Shown: positions 43,845-51,270 of the stretch, one piece after another
Layout of the letters: every line of letters starts with the position of its first letter
Position numbering within the stretch: the stretch's first letter is position 1
IMG/VR virus record: IMGVR_UViG_3300044984_001645
Location: 1 to 60,790 of that record
Length of the DNA stretch: 60,790 nucleotides
Source of the DNA: a virus
Direction: 5' to 3' (one strand)
The notes under the pieces: model-generated
Databases searched by the model: none
Told to the model about the DNA's origin: nothing
Seen by the model: the letters and a program-made list of their open reading frames with translations, nothing else
Program-made: the position numbers and the translations under genes

Positions 43845-44353
43845 CATTAATTACAAATGACCGTGAAGCTTTTGAATTTGTTAGAAACCATTTGCTCACA
43901 CAAAATGAAAAATCAATAGCAGACAATTCAGAGTGCTTGTACCGAGGATATTCCGAAGCAACGATTGAAGAATTGAAAATCAAAGCTGGTGAGATTGTTG
44001 AGACAGAAGGAATCGAATGGGAAGCGGATAAAGATCAAGTATTTTATGATCTTTTGGCTGATGTAGAAGCTGAATCAATGTGTGCAGTTGGTTGTCTTAT
44101 TATGGATAGGTTTTATGATAGCGAAATGGAAGGCAAAACAGTTGAACCTGATGAATGGGTTTGGGAAGCTGTTGTTAAATCCAATCCTGTCTGGAAATTA
44201 ACAGATAGTTCACTTGAGATGCTAAAGAGATTGCAATCAATTCATGATGGAAGTTATCCTTCACAATGGGAAGTTGAGTTATCACTAGTGGATAATAACT
44301 TTGATCAGTATGGAGATTATAAAAAGAGATGGAATAAAACAGAGGAACAGTAA
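43841..44353 (+). CDS. Hypothetical protein
   Basis: 170 aa, with RBS AAAGGAAA. Predominantly helical and acidic; DADVEAESMCAVGCLIMDRF-like segment (LADVEAESMCAVGC) holds two cysteines. No family recognised. Confidence 0.6.
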   Translation: MTLITNDREAFEFVRNHLLTQNEKSIADNSECLYRGYSEATIEELKIKAGEIVETEGIEWEADKDQVFYDLLADVEAESMCAVGCLIMDRFYDSEMEGKTVEPDEWVWEAVVKSNPVWKLTDSSLEMLKRLQSIHDGSYPSQWEVELSLVDNNFDQYGDYKKRWNKTEEQ

Positions 44354-44502
44354 TGGATAACGAAGAATCAATAAACCAAAGAAGTAAGTATGCAAGCAAG
44401 CTTAAAGTTAGCCCAGCTGATTATGCATTAACAAGAGCTGAGATTATGGAAAGCCGTGGCTATGCGCCAAAGAAGAAGAAAGCAAAGACTAATGGAAAAT
44501 GA
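44353..44502 (+). CDS. Small basic hypothetical protein
   Basis: 49 aa, coupled at both ends. An N-terminal acidic piece, then SPADYALTRAEIMESRGY and a basic PKKKKAKTNGK end. Possibly nucleic-acid binding. Unknown function. Confidence 0.5.
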   Translation: MDNEESINQRSKYASKLKVSPADYALTRAEIMESRGYAPKKKKAKTNGK

Positions 44503-44722
44503 TACAGAAGACTTCCCTGAAAGAATCAATGTAATGAAACTCATTACATATGAAGTGGATGCTATTAGGCAGCAGATTGTTGCCGATAATGGAGAGGTAA
44601 CTTTAGAGGAAGTTATGGACAGAATATATCTTTATGCAAAAGATGACTTTAGCTGTGGCTGGGGTCATGAAGCAAATGTAAGAGATCTTATTTTTACAGA
44701 TGAAAACGGAGAGGAATACTAA
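44492..44722 (+). CDS. Hypothetical protein
   Basis: 76 aa from ATG 44492, overlapping the previous gene by 11 bases. ITYEVDAIRQQIVADNGEVT then VMDRIYLYAKDDF. Unknown function; stop overlaps next start. Confidence 0.5.
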   Translation: MENDTEDFPERINVMKLITYEVDAIRQQIVADNGEVTLEEVMDRIYLYAKDDFSCGWGHEANVRDLIFTDENGEEY

Positions 44723-44937
44723 TGTTAGTTAAATACACAATTCACAGAATTGATACACCAAAACTTGCAATTAAAAATCACTGGACTGATGAGGCTAGTG
44801 AATATTGGAACAATGAAGATGGTTGGGGTCATAAATCAACCGCAACTGTCTTTGAAGATAAATATTGGAATCTCCCATTAGATGGGGAATGGGTTGAAAT
44901 CTACATAAACGAGCCAGTAGGAGAATACAGTGCTTAA
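44722..44937 (+). CDS. Hypothetical protein
   Basis: 71 aa, beta-rich and Trp-rich (NHWTDEASEYWNNEDGWGHK). Overlaps the next gene by 8 bases. Unknown function. Confidence 0.5.
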   Translation: MLVKYTIHRIDTPKLAIKNHWTDEASEYWNNEDGWGHKSTATVFEDKYWNLPLDGEWVEIYINEPVGEYSA

Positions 44938-45121
44938 ATTATACACAGTAACAGCAACAGGTACATATTTTGTTGAAGCAATGAGTCACGGAGAGGCTCA
45001 AGAAATTGTTTATGAAGCATTACTAGGTAGAAATAGTGAATCTGTTTTAGGTAACGGAGAAGTTCACTATGGAATTAAATCTGTAGAAGGATACCATACA
45101 ACTATAGAAAGGGTTGATTAA
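44930..45121 (+). CDS. Small alpha/beta hypothetical protein
   Basis: 63 aa with a GTG start and RBS TAGGAG. LYTVTATGTYFVEAMSHGEA is a strand-strand-helix opening like those at 43384 and 46810. Unknown function. Confidence 0.5.
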   Translation: MLKLYTVTATGTYFVEAMSHGEAQEIVYEALLGRNSESVLGNGEVHYGIKSVEGYHTTIERVD

Positions 45122-45123
45122 AG

Positions 45124-45381
45124 ATGGCTCAACATTATTATGTCATTTATTTTGACGAAGAAACAAAAGAGTGGATCCATGATATTGATACAGAATCAAT
45201 TAGGTTTGATACTGGAACAATTTGGAATGAAGAAGATGGAAAATGGGAAAGCGGATACCTTGGAGATGGTATCTGGAATGTTAGGCAAGAAAAGGTTGAT
45301 GAGATTATGAATGATGGACTTCAGTTCTTAAATCGTATCTCAGCAGTATGGCATTTGAAAGAAGGAAATAATGGAAACTGA
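45124..45381 (+). CDS. Hypothetical protein
   Basis: 85 aa. HYYVIYFDEETKEWIHD and RFDTGTIWNEEDGKWESGY indicate a small beta domain. Overlaps the next gene by 11 bases. Unknown function. Confidence 0.5.
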   Translation: MAQHYYVIYFDEETKEWIHDIDTESIRFDTGTIWNEEDGKWESGYLGDGIWNVRQEKVDEIMNDGLQFLNRISAVWHLKEGNNGN

Positions 45382-45784
45382 ACAAGTATATGAATTTGAG
45401 TTTGGAAACCTATGCAGTTGTATGGAGAGTGATGACTTCATTATGATTAACGCATTACAGACAGAATGTGATGGGATATGTTGGGAAATGGCATTAGAAG
45501 ATTTCACAGACATTACTTCAGGATTATTTGAAGCCAATGAAACATATTGGTGGAGAGTATCTAATCTCAAATTATGGGATGGTAATCATGGAGGATATGG
45601 AAAAGCAAAAGATGCAGAATCTTTATTAGAACTTATGACAGTCAGAAGTGATTGGAATATAAAAGGTAAAGTATTCAATGATCGTATTGAATATTCATTA
45701 TCTCATCATGATGCCCCAATGGGAAGCAATACAGTTGTGACAATGATTACGGATGAACAAAGAGAAGAGTTGGGACTTTACTAA
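45371..45784 (+). CDS. Hypothetical protein
   Basis: 137 aa with RBS GAAGGAAATA. Contains FGNLCSCMESDDF and CDGICWEMALEDF (four Cys), then WWRVSNLKLWDGNHGGYG. A metal site is possible. Unknown function. Confidence 0.55.
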   Translation: METEQVYEFEFGNLCSCMESDDFIMINALQTECDGICWEMALEDFTDITSGLFEANETYWWRVSNLKLWDGNHGGYGKAKDAESLLELMTVRSDWNIKGKVFNDRIEYSLSHHDAPMGSNTVVTMITDEQREELGLY

Positions 45785-45942
45785 TGAAAGTAATAAATAA
45801 AATACGGGCGTTCATCATGGGAGTGAAAGAATGTAAATCAGATATAACTACATCATTCAATGAACCACTTATAAATTACTACGACTTAGGTAGGAATTTA
45901 GGAGAGAAACTAAATCGAAAGGGTTATGCTAATGAAATTTGA
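45784..45942 (+). CDS. Small hypothetical protein
   Basis: 52 aa, ATG overlapping the previous stop. Basic N-terminus, then INYYDLGRNLGEKLNRKGY. The end overlaps the next gene. Unknown function. Confidence 0.45.
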   Translation: MKVINKIRAFIMGVKECKSDITTSFNEPLINYYDLGRNLGEKLNRKGYANEI

Positions 45943-46333
45943 TATTGAATGGCTAACGGAGAATGAACCAGACCAAAGAACAGATGTTTTCTATTGTGAA
46001 GGATATCATCACAGCCCAGTTTGTTTTATAACTGGGAACAAAAGAAAAGTATTAATCTCTTGTGATGGTGAAATGACAATTAGACATGAAGATGATGTAA
46101 TCAAAGACTTTTGGGGTCTGTTAGACAATGGTATTAAAACCGATATTGATCTTGGAAGATTAGATCCAGATAACTTTGATGATGAACCTTGGTTTGCAGC
46201 CTATGACATTACTGATAATTATGATGAAGTAGCGGGGCATGAGACTTATGATGATTTAGGAATCATTGAAGGGAATCTTGATGAAATGATCAAGCTAGTA
46301 AAAGAATATATTACAAAAGGAGAATATGCATGA
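45932..46333 (+). CDS. Hypothetical protein
   Basis: 133 aa from ATG 45932 (an ATG at 45926 is possible; GAAAGGG spacing favours 45932). Acidic beta-rich protein with VFYCEGYHHSPVCFITGNKR. Unknown function; overlaps the next gene by 4 bases. Confidence 0.55.
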   Translation: MKFDIEWLTENEPDQRTDVFYCEGYHHSPVCFITGNKRKVLISCDGEMTIRHEDDVIKDFWGLLDNGIKTDIDLGRLDPDNFDDEPWFAAYDITDNYDEVAGHETYDDLGIIEGNLDEMIKLVKEYITKGEYA

Positions 46334-46671
46334 AAGCCATATTGATAACACCGGAAAATGAAATTGAAGTCCTTGATGAGGACTTTGATCTCAAGACAAT
46401 TCAAAGCTATTTGGGAGGCTGGATTGAAGTTGTGAACTTTGGTCCTGATAATCCACATTTCTTTGCTTATATTAACGAAGAAGGGAAACTCAATGGTTTG
46501 CCAGCAAATGAGATTGTAACTACATTTTGGTATAACTCAGGACAGCAGATCTTATTGGGAGATGTAATTGTAGGGAATGCATTATTCTTTGGTCAAGTAG
46601 ATGATGAAGGAAACGAAACAGATGTTCCTGATGATTTGATTGAGTTCTTCCAAATGGTAAGGAAATCATGA
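46330..46671 (+). CDS. DUF3846-like hypothetical protein
   Basis: 113 aa. IQSYLGGWIEVVNF followed by FFAYINEEGKLNGLPANEIVT and ILLGDVIVGNALFFG matches the pattern I recall for DUF3846 phage proteins (a beta protein with a VGGxIE start and DxxxGN(A/V) end). No activity known. The assignment is by eye. Confidence 0.6.
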   Translation: MKAILITPENEIEVLDEDFDLKTIQSYLGGWIEVVNFGPDNPHFFAYINEEGKLNGLPANEIVTTFWYNSGQQILLGDVIVGNALFFGQVDDEGNETDVPDDLIEFFQMVRKS

Positions 46672-46823
46672 ATGATGAGCCATTTTGGGATGGAATCCTT
46701 TGCACAAAATGTGAAGGTCAAGCTGTCCCTTTAGGTAAGATTGGCAATCTTAATTATTATAAATGCACAGATTGCGGAATGGACTACGCATATAAACACA
46801 AGGAAGATTATGAAAAGGTATAG
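46668..46823 (+). CDS. Small zinc-ribbon protein
   Basis: 51 aa, start overlapping the previous stop. CTKCEGQAV and CTDCGMDY make a four-Cys ribbon. Overlaps the next gene by 14 bases. Confidence 0.6.
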   Translation: MNDEPFWDGILCTKCEGQAVPLGKIGNLNYYKCTDCGMDYAYKHKEDYEKV

Positions 46824-46956
46824 AATAAGCGTATGGGCTTGTATTGAAGTTGAAGCTAAAGACTTAGAAGATGCATTAGATCAAGCACATGATGCAGTTA
46901 TAGGCTGCGATATTAAAACAAACGAATTTGAATTTGAAGCAGAAGAAATAGATTAG
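46810..46956 (+). CDS. Small alpha/beta hypothetical protein
   Basis: 48 aa from ATG 46810 with RBS AAGGAAG. RYRISVWACIEVEAKDLEDA is the same strand-helix pattern as 43384 and 44930. Unknown function. Confidence 0.5.
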   Translation: MKRYRISVWACIEVEAKDLEDALDQAHDAVIGCDIKTNEFEFEAEEID

Positions 46957-46967
46957 AAAGAAACAAA

Positions 46968-47453
46968 ATGTCACTAAATTGGTCAACACAAAAAGTAGAA
47001 TACTTTACACAAAATCCAGATAAGCTTTGGGTAAAATATCATAAAGGAACCCCGGAAGAATACGAGGATGTAAATGCTGAAACAAAAGCTTTAATCTTTG
47101 GTTCAATGGCTCTTGGGCTTGGAAGTATCACAGAGAAAAATGCTTCTGAATGGTATGCAAGATGGAAAATGTATGAGAAATATGATGGATTTTCATTGTA
47201 TGCTATGTTCAAAGAAGATGGTACATATGAAGATATCTATTTAACCCCAGAAGTTATCCTGAAGCATATCGGATTAGGTATGAATGTTTCTGACGAAACA
47301 ACAACAAATTGGGCAAAGCGTTTTGCTAAGCCAAGATATAAAGAAGAAACTGACCGACCTACCTTTGCCCAAGCAAAGGCAATGGTAATCGTTTTAAAGA
47401 TGGAATTTGATTCCTTAACCAAAGATCTCAATAAAGAAATGGAGACAGTATAA
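46968..47453 (+). CDS. Hypothetical phage protein
   Basis: 161 aa. MSLNWSTQKVEYF, then FGSMALGLGSITEKNASEWYAR and a middle aromatic strand; this sequence type (helical, ending in a KMEFDSLTKDL helix) is frequent in phage accessory regions. Unknown function. Coupled to the next gene. Confidence 0.6.
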   Translation: MSLNWSTQKVEYFTQNPDKLWVKYHKGTPEEYEDVNAETKALIFGSMALGLGSITEKNASEWYARWKMYEKYDGFSLYAMFKEDGTYEDIYLTPEVILKHIGLGMNVSDETTTNWAKRFAKPRYKEETDRPTFAQAKAMVIVLKMEFDSLTKDLNKEMETV

Positions 47454-47668
47454 TGGCGGGTAAGAAACCAGCTAAAGTTAATTCAGCTACACAGAAAGAA
47501 AAGGTAACAATACAGCCCGGAAAAGCTGTAAAGTATCTTAGTCTAGTAAAGGGTGCAAATCCTTTCGTCTGTCCTACTTGTAATCGTAATCTATTTAAAG
47601 GGATTCTTTATGAGCACGATAGTAAGACATACTGCAAGCGTACCTGTATCCCAAAGGTAGAGGTGTAA
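47453..47668 (+). CDS. Small Cys-rich basic protein
   Basis: 71 aa, starting at the previous stop. A basic N-terminal half is followed by FVCPTCNRNL and YCKRTC, a probable zinc ribbon. Unknown function. Confidence 0.6.
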   Translation: MAGKKPAKVNSATQKEKVTIQPGKAVKYLSLVKGANPFVCPTCNRNLFKGILYEHDSKTYCKRTCIPKVEV

Positions 47669-47670
47669 TC

Positions 47671-47955
47671 ATGGATTTACAAACCCTTAGTATCTTCAGA
47701 AACTCTCTTGAAATTAAAGAGTTTGCTAGAGGATATATTGCAGCAATGCCATTGCAAAACAAGTACCAAGATGAACATGATGAATGGCATGCTTTTTCAG
47801 ACAATATTGATATTAACTTCTATGTCATAGATGGATACATTACAGCAACAGCTTATAAAGTTGTTGACGGTGAGATGGATACATCAAATTATGAACGAGT
47901 TTATACCGAAAAACTACTACTCAAACAACTAATCAAGAAAGAAACCTATAAATGA
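47671..47955 (+). CDS. Hypothetical protein
   Basis: 94 aa, alpha/beta, with EFARGYIAAMPLQNK and FYVIDGYITATAYKVVDG. Overlaps the next gene by 4 bases. Unknown function. Confidence 0.55.
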   Translation: MDLQTLSIFRNSLEIKEFARGYIAAMPLQNKYQDEHDEWHAFSDNIDINFYVIDGYITATAYKVVDGEMDTSNYERVYTEKLLLKQLIKKETYK

Positions 47956-48221
47956 GCAAAACAAAGAACCTAAAGACAACGACAGAATTTCCATGTGGTC
48001 AAATGATTACAGCAGTCAGAACCATGACTGATACAGAAATGTTAGAAGAAGGTTGGGAGCGTAGGCATTATGAAAGTGTGAACCCGACTTGTTTCGTACT
48101 ATCTGATGGATCTATTCTTTATCCTTCAAGTGATGAAGAAGGTAATGGACCGGGAATGTTTTTTGGTGTAGTTGATGGAAGCCATATTGCTATCTCTTTA
48201 ACAGAGAAAGTTAGCTCATAA
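47952..48221 (+). CDS. Hypothetical protein
   Basis: 89 aa. MITAVRTMTDTEMLEEGWE and CFVLSDGSILYPSSDEEGNGPG, with a beta-rich middle; a polypeptide of this form occurs in other phages without known role. Last gene before the structured leader at 48232. Confidence 0.6.
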   Translation: MSKTKNLKTTTEFPCGQMITAVRTMTDTEMLEEGWERRHYESVNPTCFVLSDGSILYPSSDEEGNGPGMFFGVVDGSHIAISLTEKVSS

Positions 48222-48231
48222 ACTTAAGATT

Positions 48232-48371
48232 AATTGTCCTAACACGATAGGATAATTATCATAAGGATTATATAAAGAAAGGAGGGGTCTGCGTAAATCG
48301 TATACCTCTCCTTTTATAATCCGTTACAGAGCCTCTGAAGGGGCTATGAAGTAAAGCTGGAAGGAGCTTTA
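48232..48371 (+). promoter_or_regulatory. Structured leader with RBS in a hairpin loop
   Basis: Four stems in a row: AATTGTCCTA/TAGGATAATT (48232-48257); a long one from GGATTATA (48265) to TATAATCC (48322) with inner arms AAAGGAGGGGT/ACCTCTCCTTT; AGCC/GGCT near 48331-48345; and AAAGCT (48353)/AGCTTT (48365) whose loop GGAAGG is the only good RBS for ATG 48372. This could be a translation switch. Confidence 0.55.
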
Positions 48372-48446
48372 ATGAGAGTATTAACCTATTACGGAATCAT
48401 AGTATTGGCTATGTTTGTAATTTATAAATTTGTCAAAGGAGACTAA
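48372..48446 (+). CDS. 24-residue membrane peptide
   Basis: 24 aa with a hydrophobic helix over residues 3-19 (VLTYYGIIVLAMFVIYKF) and a basic/acidic end. The elaborate leader with its RBS in a loop indicates controlled translation. An AAAGGAG RBS for the next gene lies inside its end. Function unknown. Confidence 0.5.
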   Translation: MRVLTYYGIIVLAMFVIYKFVKGD

Positions 48447-48447
48447 A

Positions 48448-48687
48448 ATGAAGAAAGACCCGGTTGTCAAGATAAAAGTAAACTCTCTTGATCTCGAAAT
48501 CTTAGGGGAAGCTCTAGTAGAATCAGAGAGAGTTGTTCACATACTTGGTGACGATGAATATATCGCTAGGTATAACCATATCACCGAGGTAATAGCTGAC
48601 CAGATGGTAAAGCTTTATAGAAAGCGGGAAAAAGCCAAAAGAGCTAGATTCCTGTACCTTAAAGTAAGGTTTGGACTATGGGGCTAG
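48448..48687 (+). CDS. Helical basic hypothetical protein
   Basis: 79 aa from ATG 48448 with RBS AAAGGAG. Helical, with a basic KLYRKREKAKRARFL segment. Overlaps the next gene. Unknown function. Confidence 0.55.
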   Translation: MKKDPVVKIKVNSLDLEILGEALVESERVVHILGDDEYIARYNHITEVIADQMVKLYRKREKAKRARFLYLKVRFGLWG

Positions 48688-48905
48688 TTATGGCATGGAA
48701 AATAATAAAAGACTACAGAATAGATAGGGATGTATCAACATCAATTGAACAGATTGAGTTTGTACATAGCCTAATCCAAGAGCTAGAGAATAAAGGGGTT
48801 GAATTGCCGATGGGCGATTACAACCTTATTTATGACTATATTGAGGGGGCTAGAGATATCCTTATGGAATATGAAGAAACAATGGATTTCGAGGAGGAAT
48901 CATGA
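48678..48905 (+). CDS. Helical hypothetical protein
   Basis: 75 aa from ATG 48678 (alternative 48690). EQIEFVHSLIQELENKG suggests an antiparallel helical hairpin with an acidic end. Overlaps the next gene by 4 bases. Confidence 0.5.
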   Translation: MGLVMAWKIIKDYRIDRDVSTSIEQIEFVHSLIQELENKGVELPMGDYNLIYDYIEGARDILMEYEETMDFEEES

Positions 48906-49027
48906 CTTATTACGAATGTGAAGAGTGCAGCAGAACGCTGTCTATTGAGGAAATGAATTATGGACACGATTGTGAGCCAAAAGAAGAAAGTGGAGTTATT
49001 TATGACCCAAGTAAAAGAAGCTATTAA
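48902..49027 (+). CDS. Small zinc-finger-like protein
   Basis: 41 aa with RBS GAGGAATC. CEECSRTL then HDC provide Cys/Cys/His/Cys ligands. Unknown function. Confidence 0.5.
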   Translation: MTYYECEECSRTLSIEEMNYGHDCEPKEESGVIYDPSKRSY

Positions 49028-49028
49028 T

Positions 49029-49166
49029 ATGACCCATAGTCATTATTGGAAATGTACGGATGTTCCGGGCTATTTCTTATGTGAATGTGGGGCTATGTCC
49101 AGACACAATAGAGAAACCGGATCAAAAGAGATTTGGAGCCTTGAATCGGAAGGTGGCGAAATATGA
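49029..49166 (+). CDS. Small Cys/His-rich protein
   Basis: 45 aa from ATG 49029, just after the previous stop; earlier in-frame ATGs at 48960 and 49002 overlap that gene. HSHYWKCTDV and LCECGAM could bind one metal. Overlaps the membrane-protein gene by 4 bases. Confidence 0.5.
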   Translation: MTHSHYWKCTDVPGYFLCECGAMSRHNRETGSKEIWSLESEGGEI

Positions 49167-49333
49167 TACTAATAGACTTTTTGGCAATGATATTGCTATA
49201 TGCAGTCCATACGGTTATTCAGCCGGTAAAGAAGGAAGATAGTCTAGGGGAAATTCTATTCATATTCTTGGCGGGTTTCGGGTTCCTATTCTTATTCCTA
49301 GATGTAATTGAAAAGATAAAGGGATTGTTCTGA
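49163..49333 (+). CDS. Two-helix membrane protein
   Basis: 56 aa. Helix one LIDFLAMILLYAVHTVI, a short charged loop KKEDS, then helix two ILFIFLAGFGFLFLFLDVI and a basic end. Small two-pass proteins of this shape can be holins, and the Rpf-like lysin is only 7 kb upstream; the assignment is not proven. Confidence 0.55.
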   Translation: MILIDFLAMILLYAVHTVIQPVKKEDSLGEILFIFLAGFGFLFLFLDVIEKIKGLF

Positions 49334-49334
49334 G

Positions 49335-49523
49335 ATGATAAAGAAGAAGATTGATCCAAGTGATCGGCGGGAATATTTCTATGGAGAAAGTGTACATGAA
49401 TATATCGGGGTTCTTGTAGAGATGATTCTAAAGATAGAAGAGTCTAAGGAGATAGGGAATCTAGATAAGGATCGTATAAGAGTTCTATTATCTGATTCTA
49501 TTTCTATTCTGAACACTTATTAA
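49335..49523 (+). CDS. Hypothetical protein, last of the + strand run
   Basis: 62 aa, starting 1 base after the previous stop. Helical, IGVLVEMILKIEESKEIGN. No function seen. The + strand run terminates about 150 bases later. Confidence 0.5.
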   Translation: MIKKKIDPSDRREYFYGESVHEYIGVLVEMILKIEESKEIGNLDKDRIRVLLSDSISILNTY

Positions 49524-49672
49524 TAGAAGAAGAGATGTCTTCGACATACACAGGTATATACACATATCTGTGGATTAGATTGTGGATAAGCTCTAAAACT
49601 AGTAGCTTATGTATGTTAAGCGCTCCACATTACGAAAATATATACCAATCGTGTGGTAGTAACATGACAATT

Positions 49673-49719
49673 AAAAGCCTTAGAGGTAAGTTAAATCTTA
49701 TCTTTAGGGCTTTTTTTTG
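49673..49719 (+). terminator. Terminator of the accessory run
   Basis: AAAAGCCTTAGAGGTAAG pairs imperfectly with CTTATCTTTAGGGCTTTT, then a T8 tract. Confidence 0.75.
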
Positions 49720-50498
49720 TGCCTAAAATTAGCATAAAGTAAAGAATAATCGTTGATTTTGTGCAATTATTAGCCAAAAACATGCTATTTTGTATCAAAA
49801 CATAGAACATATGTTCGTATCATGTGGATAACTTCGGATATGTACTAAAATTAAGGTTAAAGTTAAAGAAAAACAGCCTACATTGATGAGCGGAATACAT
49901 ATTCCCTATCTATCTTCTATCTATATCCCTATCTAGAAGCTAAGACAATACCTAACCCGGAACTTTGCGGGAAAAGCTCATATCTTGAGACGAGATAAGA
50001 CCCCCTTACCCTATTTATATCTCTAGGGATAAAGTAAATAACAATATTAGAAGGTATATACCCCGATAGTTAATGTGTTAGGGAATTAGGTAGAGAATGT
50101 GATAGTAGGTAACCCAAATGCCGGCGATAATAATGCGAAAGTTACGGGGTTGTAATTTGAATTGGTTAATCTCCTATATAGAGAGAGATACACCTAGGGG
50201 AATAGATAAACCAATAGCCCCGCCTAACTCCTCAGACCTCATAATTTGAAAGGGATACTGATCCCTTACCCTTATCTTAAAAGTAAATTGAAATTTAAAG
50301 ATAATAGTAGAGAGTTTCATCATGATTGGTAAATACATTAAATTAATATGAAAGATAAAGTTAAATTTAATTGGTGTCCAAAATGCTAAAGCATTTATGG
50401 TACCCCAACCATAATTTGAAACCTATAGTAGTCCCTTACCGTATAGGTATCGTTTGGAGAATGTATTAAATTAATAATAAAGATAAAGGTAAACGAAA
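49720..50498. other. Repeat-rich non-coding region
   Basis: No credible gene. Contains CATAATTTGA-type elements near 49976, 50238 and 50410 (each with inner inverted arms, e.g. GGGAT-ACTG-ATCCC, and CCCTTACC), a diverged hairpin of the cassette type at 50371-50408 (inner AAATGCT-AA-AGCATTT), and A/T-rich TTAATA(A/T)...AAAGATAAAG blocks repeated about 170 bases apart. Looks like decayed or gene-less cassettes. Confidence 0.55.
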
Positions 50499-50535
50499 CT
50501 GGTGTTCAAGTGCTTTAGCACGCCCAGAACACCAG
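50499..50535 (-). repeat. Cassette hairpin H1
   Basis: Outer arms CTGGTGTTC / GAACACCAG, inner arms GTGCT-TT-AGCAC. It lies beyond the terminator of the first cassette gene with no gene to its left. Confidence 0.7.
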
Positions 50536-50546
50536 CGATTTTGGGC

Positions 50547-50577
50547 AAAAAAAAAGGTACCCTTTCGGGTACCTTTT
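50547..50577 (-). terminator. Terminator of cassette 1
   Basis: On the - strand AAAAGGTACCC, GAAA, GGGTACC then T9. Confidence 0.9.
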
Positions 50578-50609
50578 CTAAAATCCTTTCGATTTTAATT
50601 TAACTTTCG

Positions 50610-50960
50610 TTAAGCATTCGCCTTACGAGAGATTACCATTTGACCATTATCCAACCAATTAATTTGGATTTCAATTCCCAATTTCTCGGAAACACTTTCG
50701 GCACGATTTCGGTATCGCATTTTGTCGGCTTGGACTTTGGTTTGTTCCTGATTAAGGTTTACCGTAGCCTCACTCCAAATGAATGCGTCACCGATTTCGT
50801 TCGGGTCAAGTGACAAAATATCCGTTGCCAAAACTGGGTTTTCGTATGGAGGTTTTCCACGCTTAACCAATTTGGATTGGATTTCGGAAAGGTTAATTTT
50901 GACATTAACCTTTTTTGACGGGTCGCCTGCGTTATCGCTCGGCTTAGTGGTGTTACTCAC
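50610..50960 (-). CDS. Cassette protein 1, paralogue of cassette protein 2
   Basis: 116 aa from a leaderless GTG at 50960 (6 bases after the -10; an ATG at 50966 overlaps that spacing). Shares with the 51271 product RGKPPYENPVLATDILSLDP, the WSEATVNL and YRNRA...EKxGI...INWxDxGQM(V/I)IS segments, and with the 30046 product the N-terminal KVN...I...LV.RG. Small, soluble and basic in the first half. A DNA-binding or nucleoid role is a guess; no activity is known. Confidence 0.75.
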   Translation of the reverse strand: MSNTTKPSDNAGDPSKKVNVKINLSEIQSKLVKRGKPPYENPVLATDILSLDPNEIGDAFIWSEATVNLNQEQTKVQADKMRYRNRAESVSEKLGIEIQINWLDNGQMVISRKANA

Positions 50961-50966
50961 ATACAT

Positions 50967-51000
50967 ATAATACTCATGGCTTGAAACTATGTATTAAATA
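50967..51000 (-). promoter_or_regulatory. Cassette promoter P1
   Basis: - strand -10 TATTAT at 50972-50967, 6 bases before GTG 50960. The dyad is degenerate here (TTTAATACATAGTTTC). Otherwise aligned with P2-P7. Confidence 0.7.
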
Positions 51001-51023
51001 ATGCCATATATTAGACCCTGAAC

Positions 51024-51065
51024 GGCGGGCGCACGAGTTCTGCTGAAGCTCCCCGCACGCCCGCC
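51024..51065 (-). repeat. Cassette hairpin upstream of P1
   Basis: Outer arms GGCGGGCG / CGCCCGCC (8 bases), inner GAG-TTC / GAA-CTC, centre CTGAAG. About 26 bases from the P1 dyad. Confidence 0.7.
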
Positions 51066-51125
51066 ATGATTTGAATAGTATTTTGAGACACTACGGGGTT
51101 CCTTACCATGATTTGGAAATGTGAG

Positions 51126-51141
51126 TGAAATTTTATTCATA
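51126..51141. promoter_or_regulatory. Second copy of TGAAATTTTATTCATA
   Basis: Sixteen bases identical to 29407-29422, keeping the TGAA-N6-TTCA core of that dyad. Confidence 0.45.
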
Positions 51142-51156
51142 GCTACACCGGTAGAA

Positions 51157-51195
51157 GCTGGCGTTCAAGTGCTTTAGCACGACCCGAACGCCAGC
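51157..51195 (-). repeat. Cassette hairpin H2
   Basis: GCTGGCGTTC / GAACGCCAGC (10 bases) around GTGCT-TT-AGCAC. Same inner arms as H1, outer arms changed on both sides (T-A to C-G). Beyond terminator 2, without its own promoter. Confidence 0.7.
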
Positions 51196-51205
51196 GATTT
51201 TGGAT

Positions 51206-51234
51206 AAAAAAAAAGCCCGCCCCGAAGGGCGAGC
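51206..51234 (-). terminator. Terminator of cassette 2
   Basis: - strand GCTCGCCC, TTCG, GGGCGGGC (one mismatch) then T10. Confidence 0.88.
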
Positions 51235-51270
51235 CATAAAAAGCCTTCCGACTTTTTTATTGGGGGGATA

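Noticed and set aside
49535-49726. Open frame of 63 codons after the last + strand gene
   Set aside because: It runs through the T-rich terminator, lacks a good RBS and has an odd composition (many Ser, Thr, Tyr); treated as non-coding.
51000-51145. Minus-strand frame of about 48 codons across the H2/P1 junction with a repeated S/PNHG motif
   Set aside because: The repeat is the CATGATTTG element read in translation; no RBS, and it runs through the hairpin.
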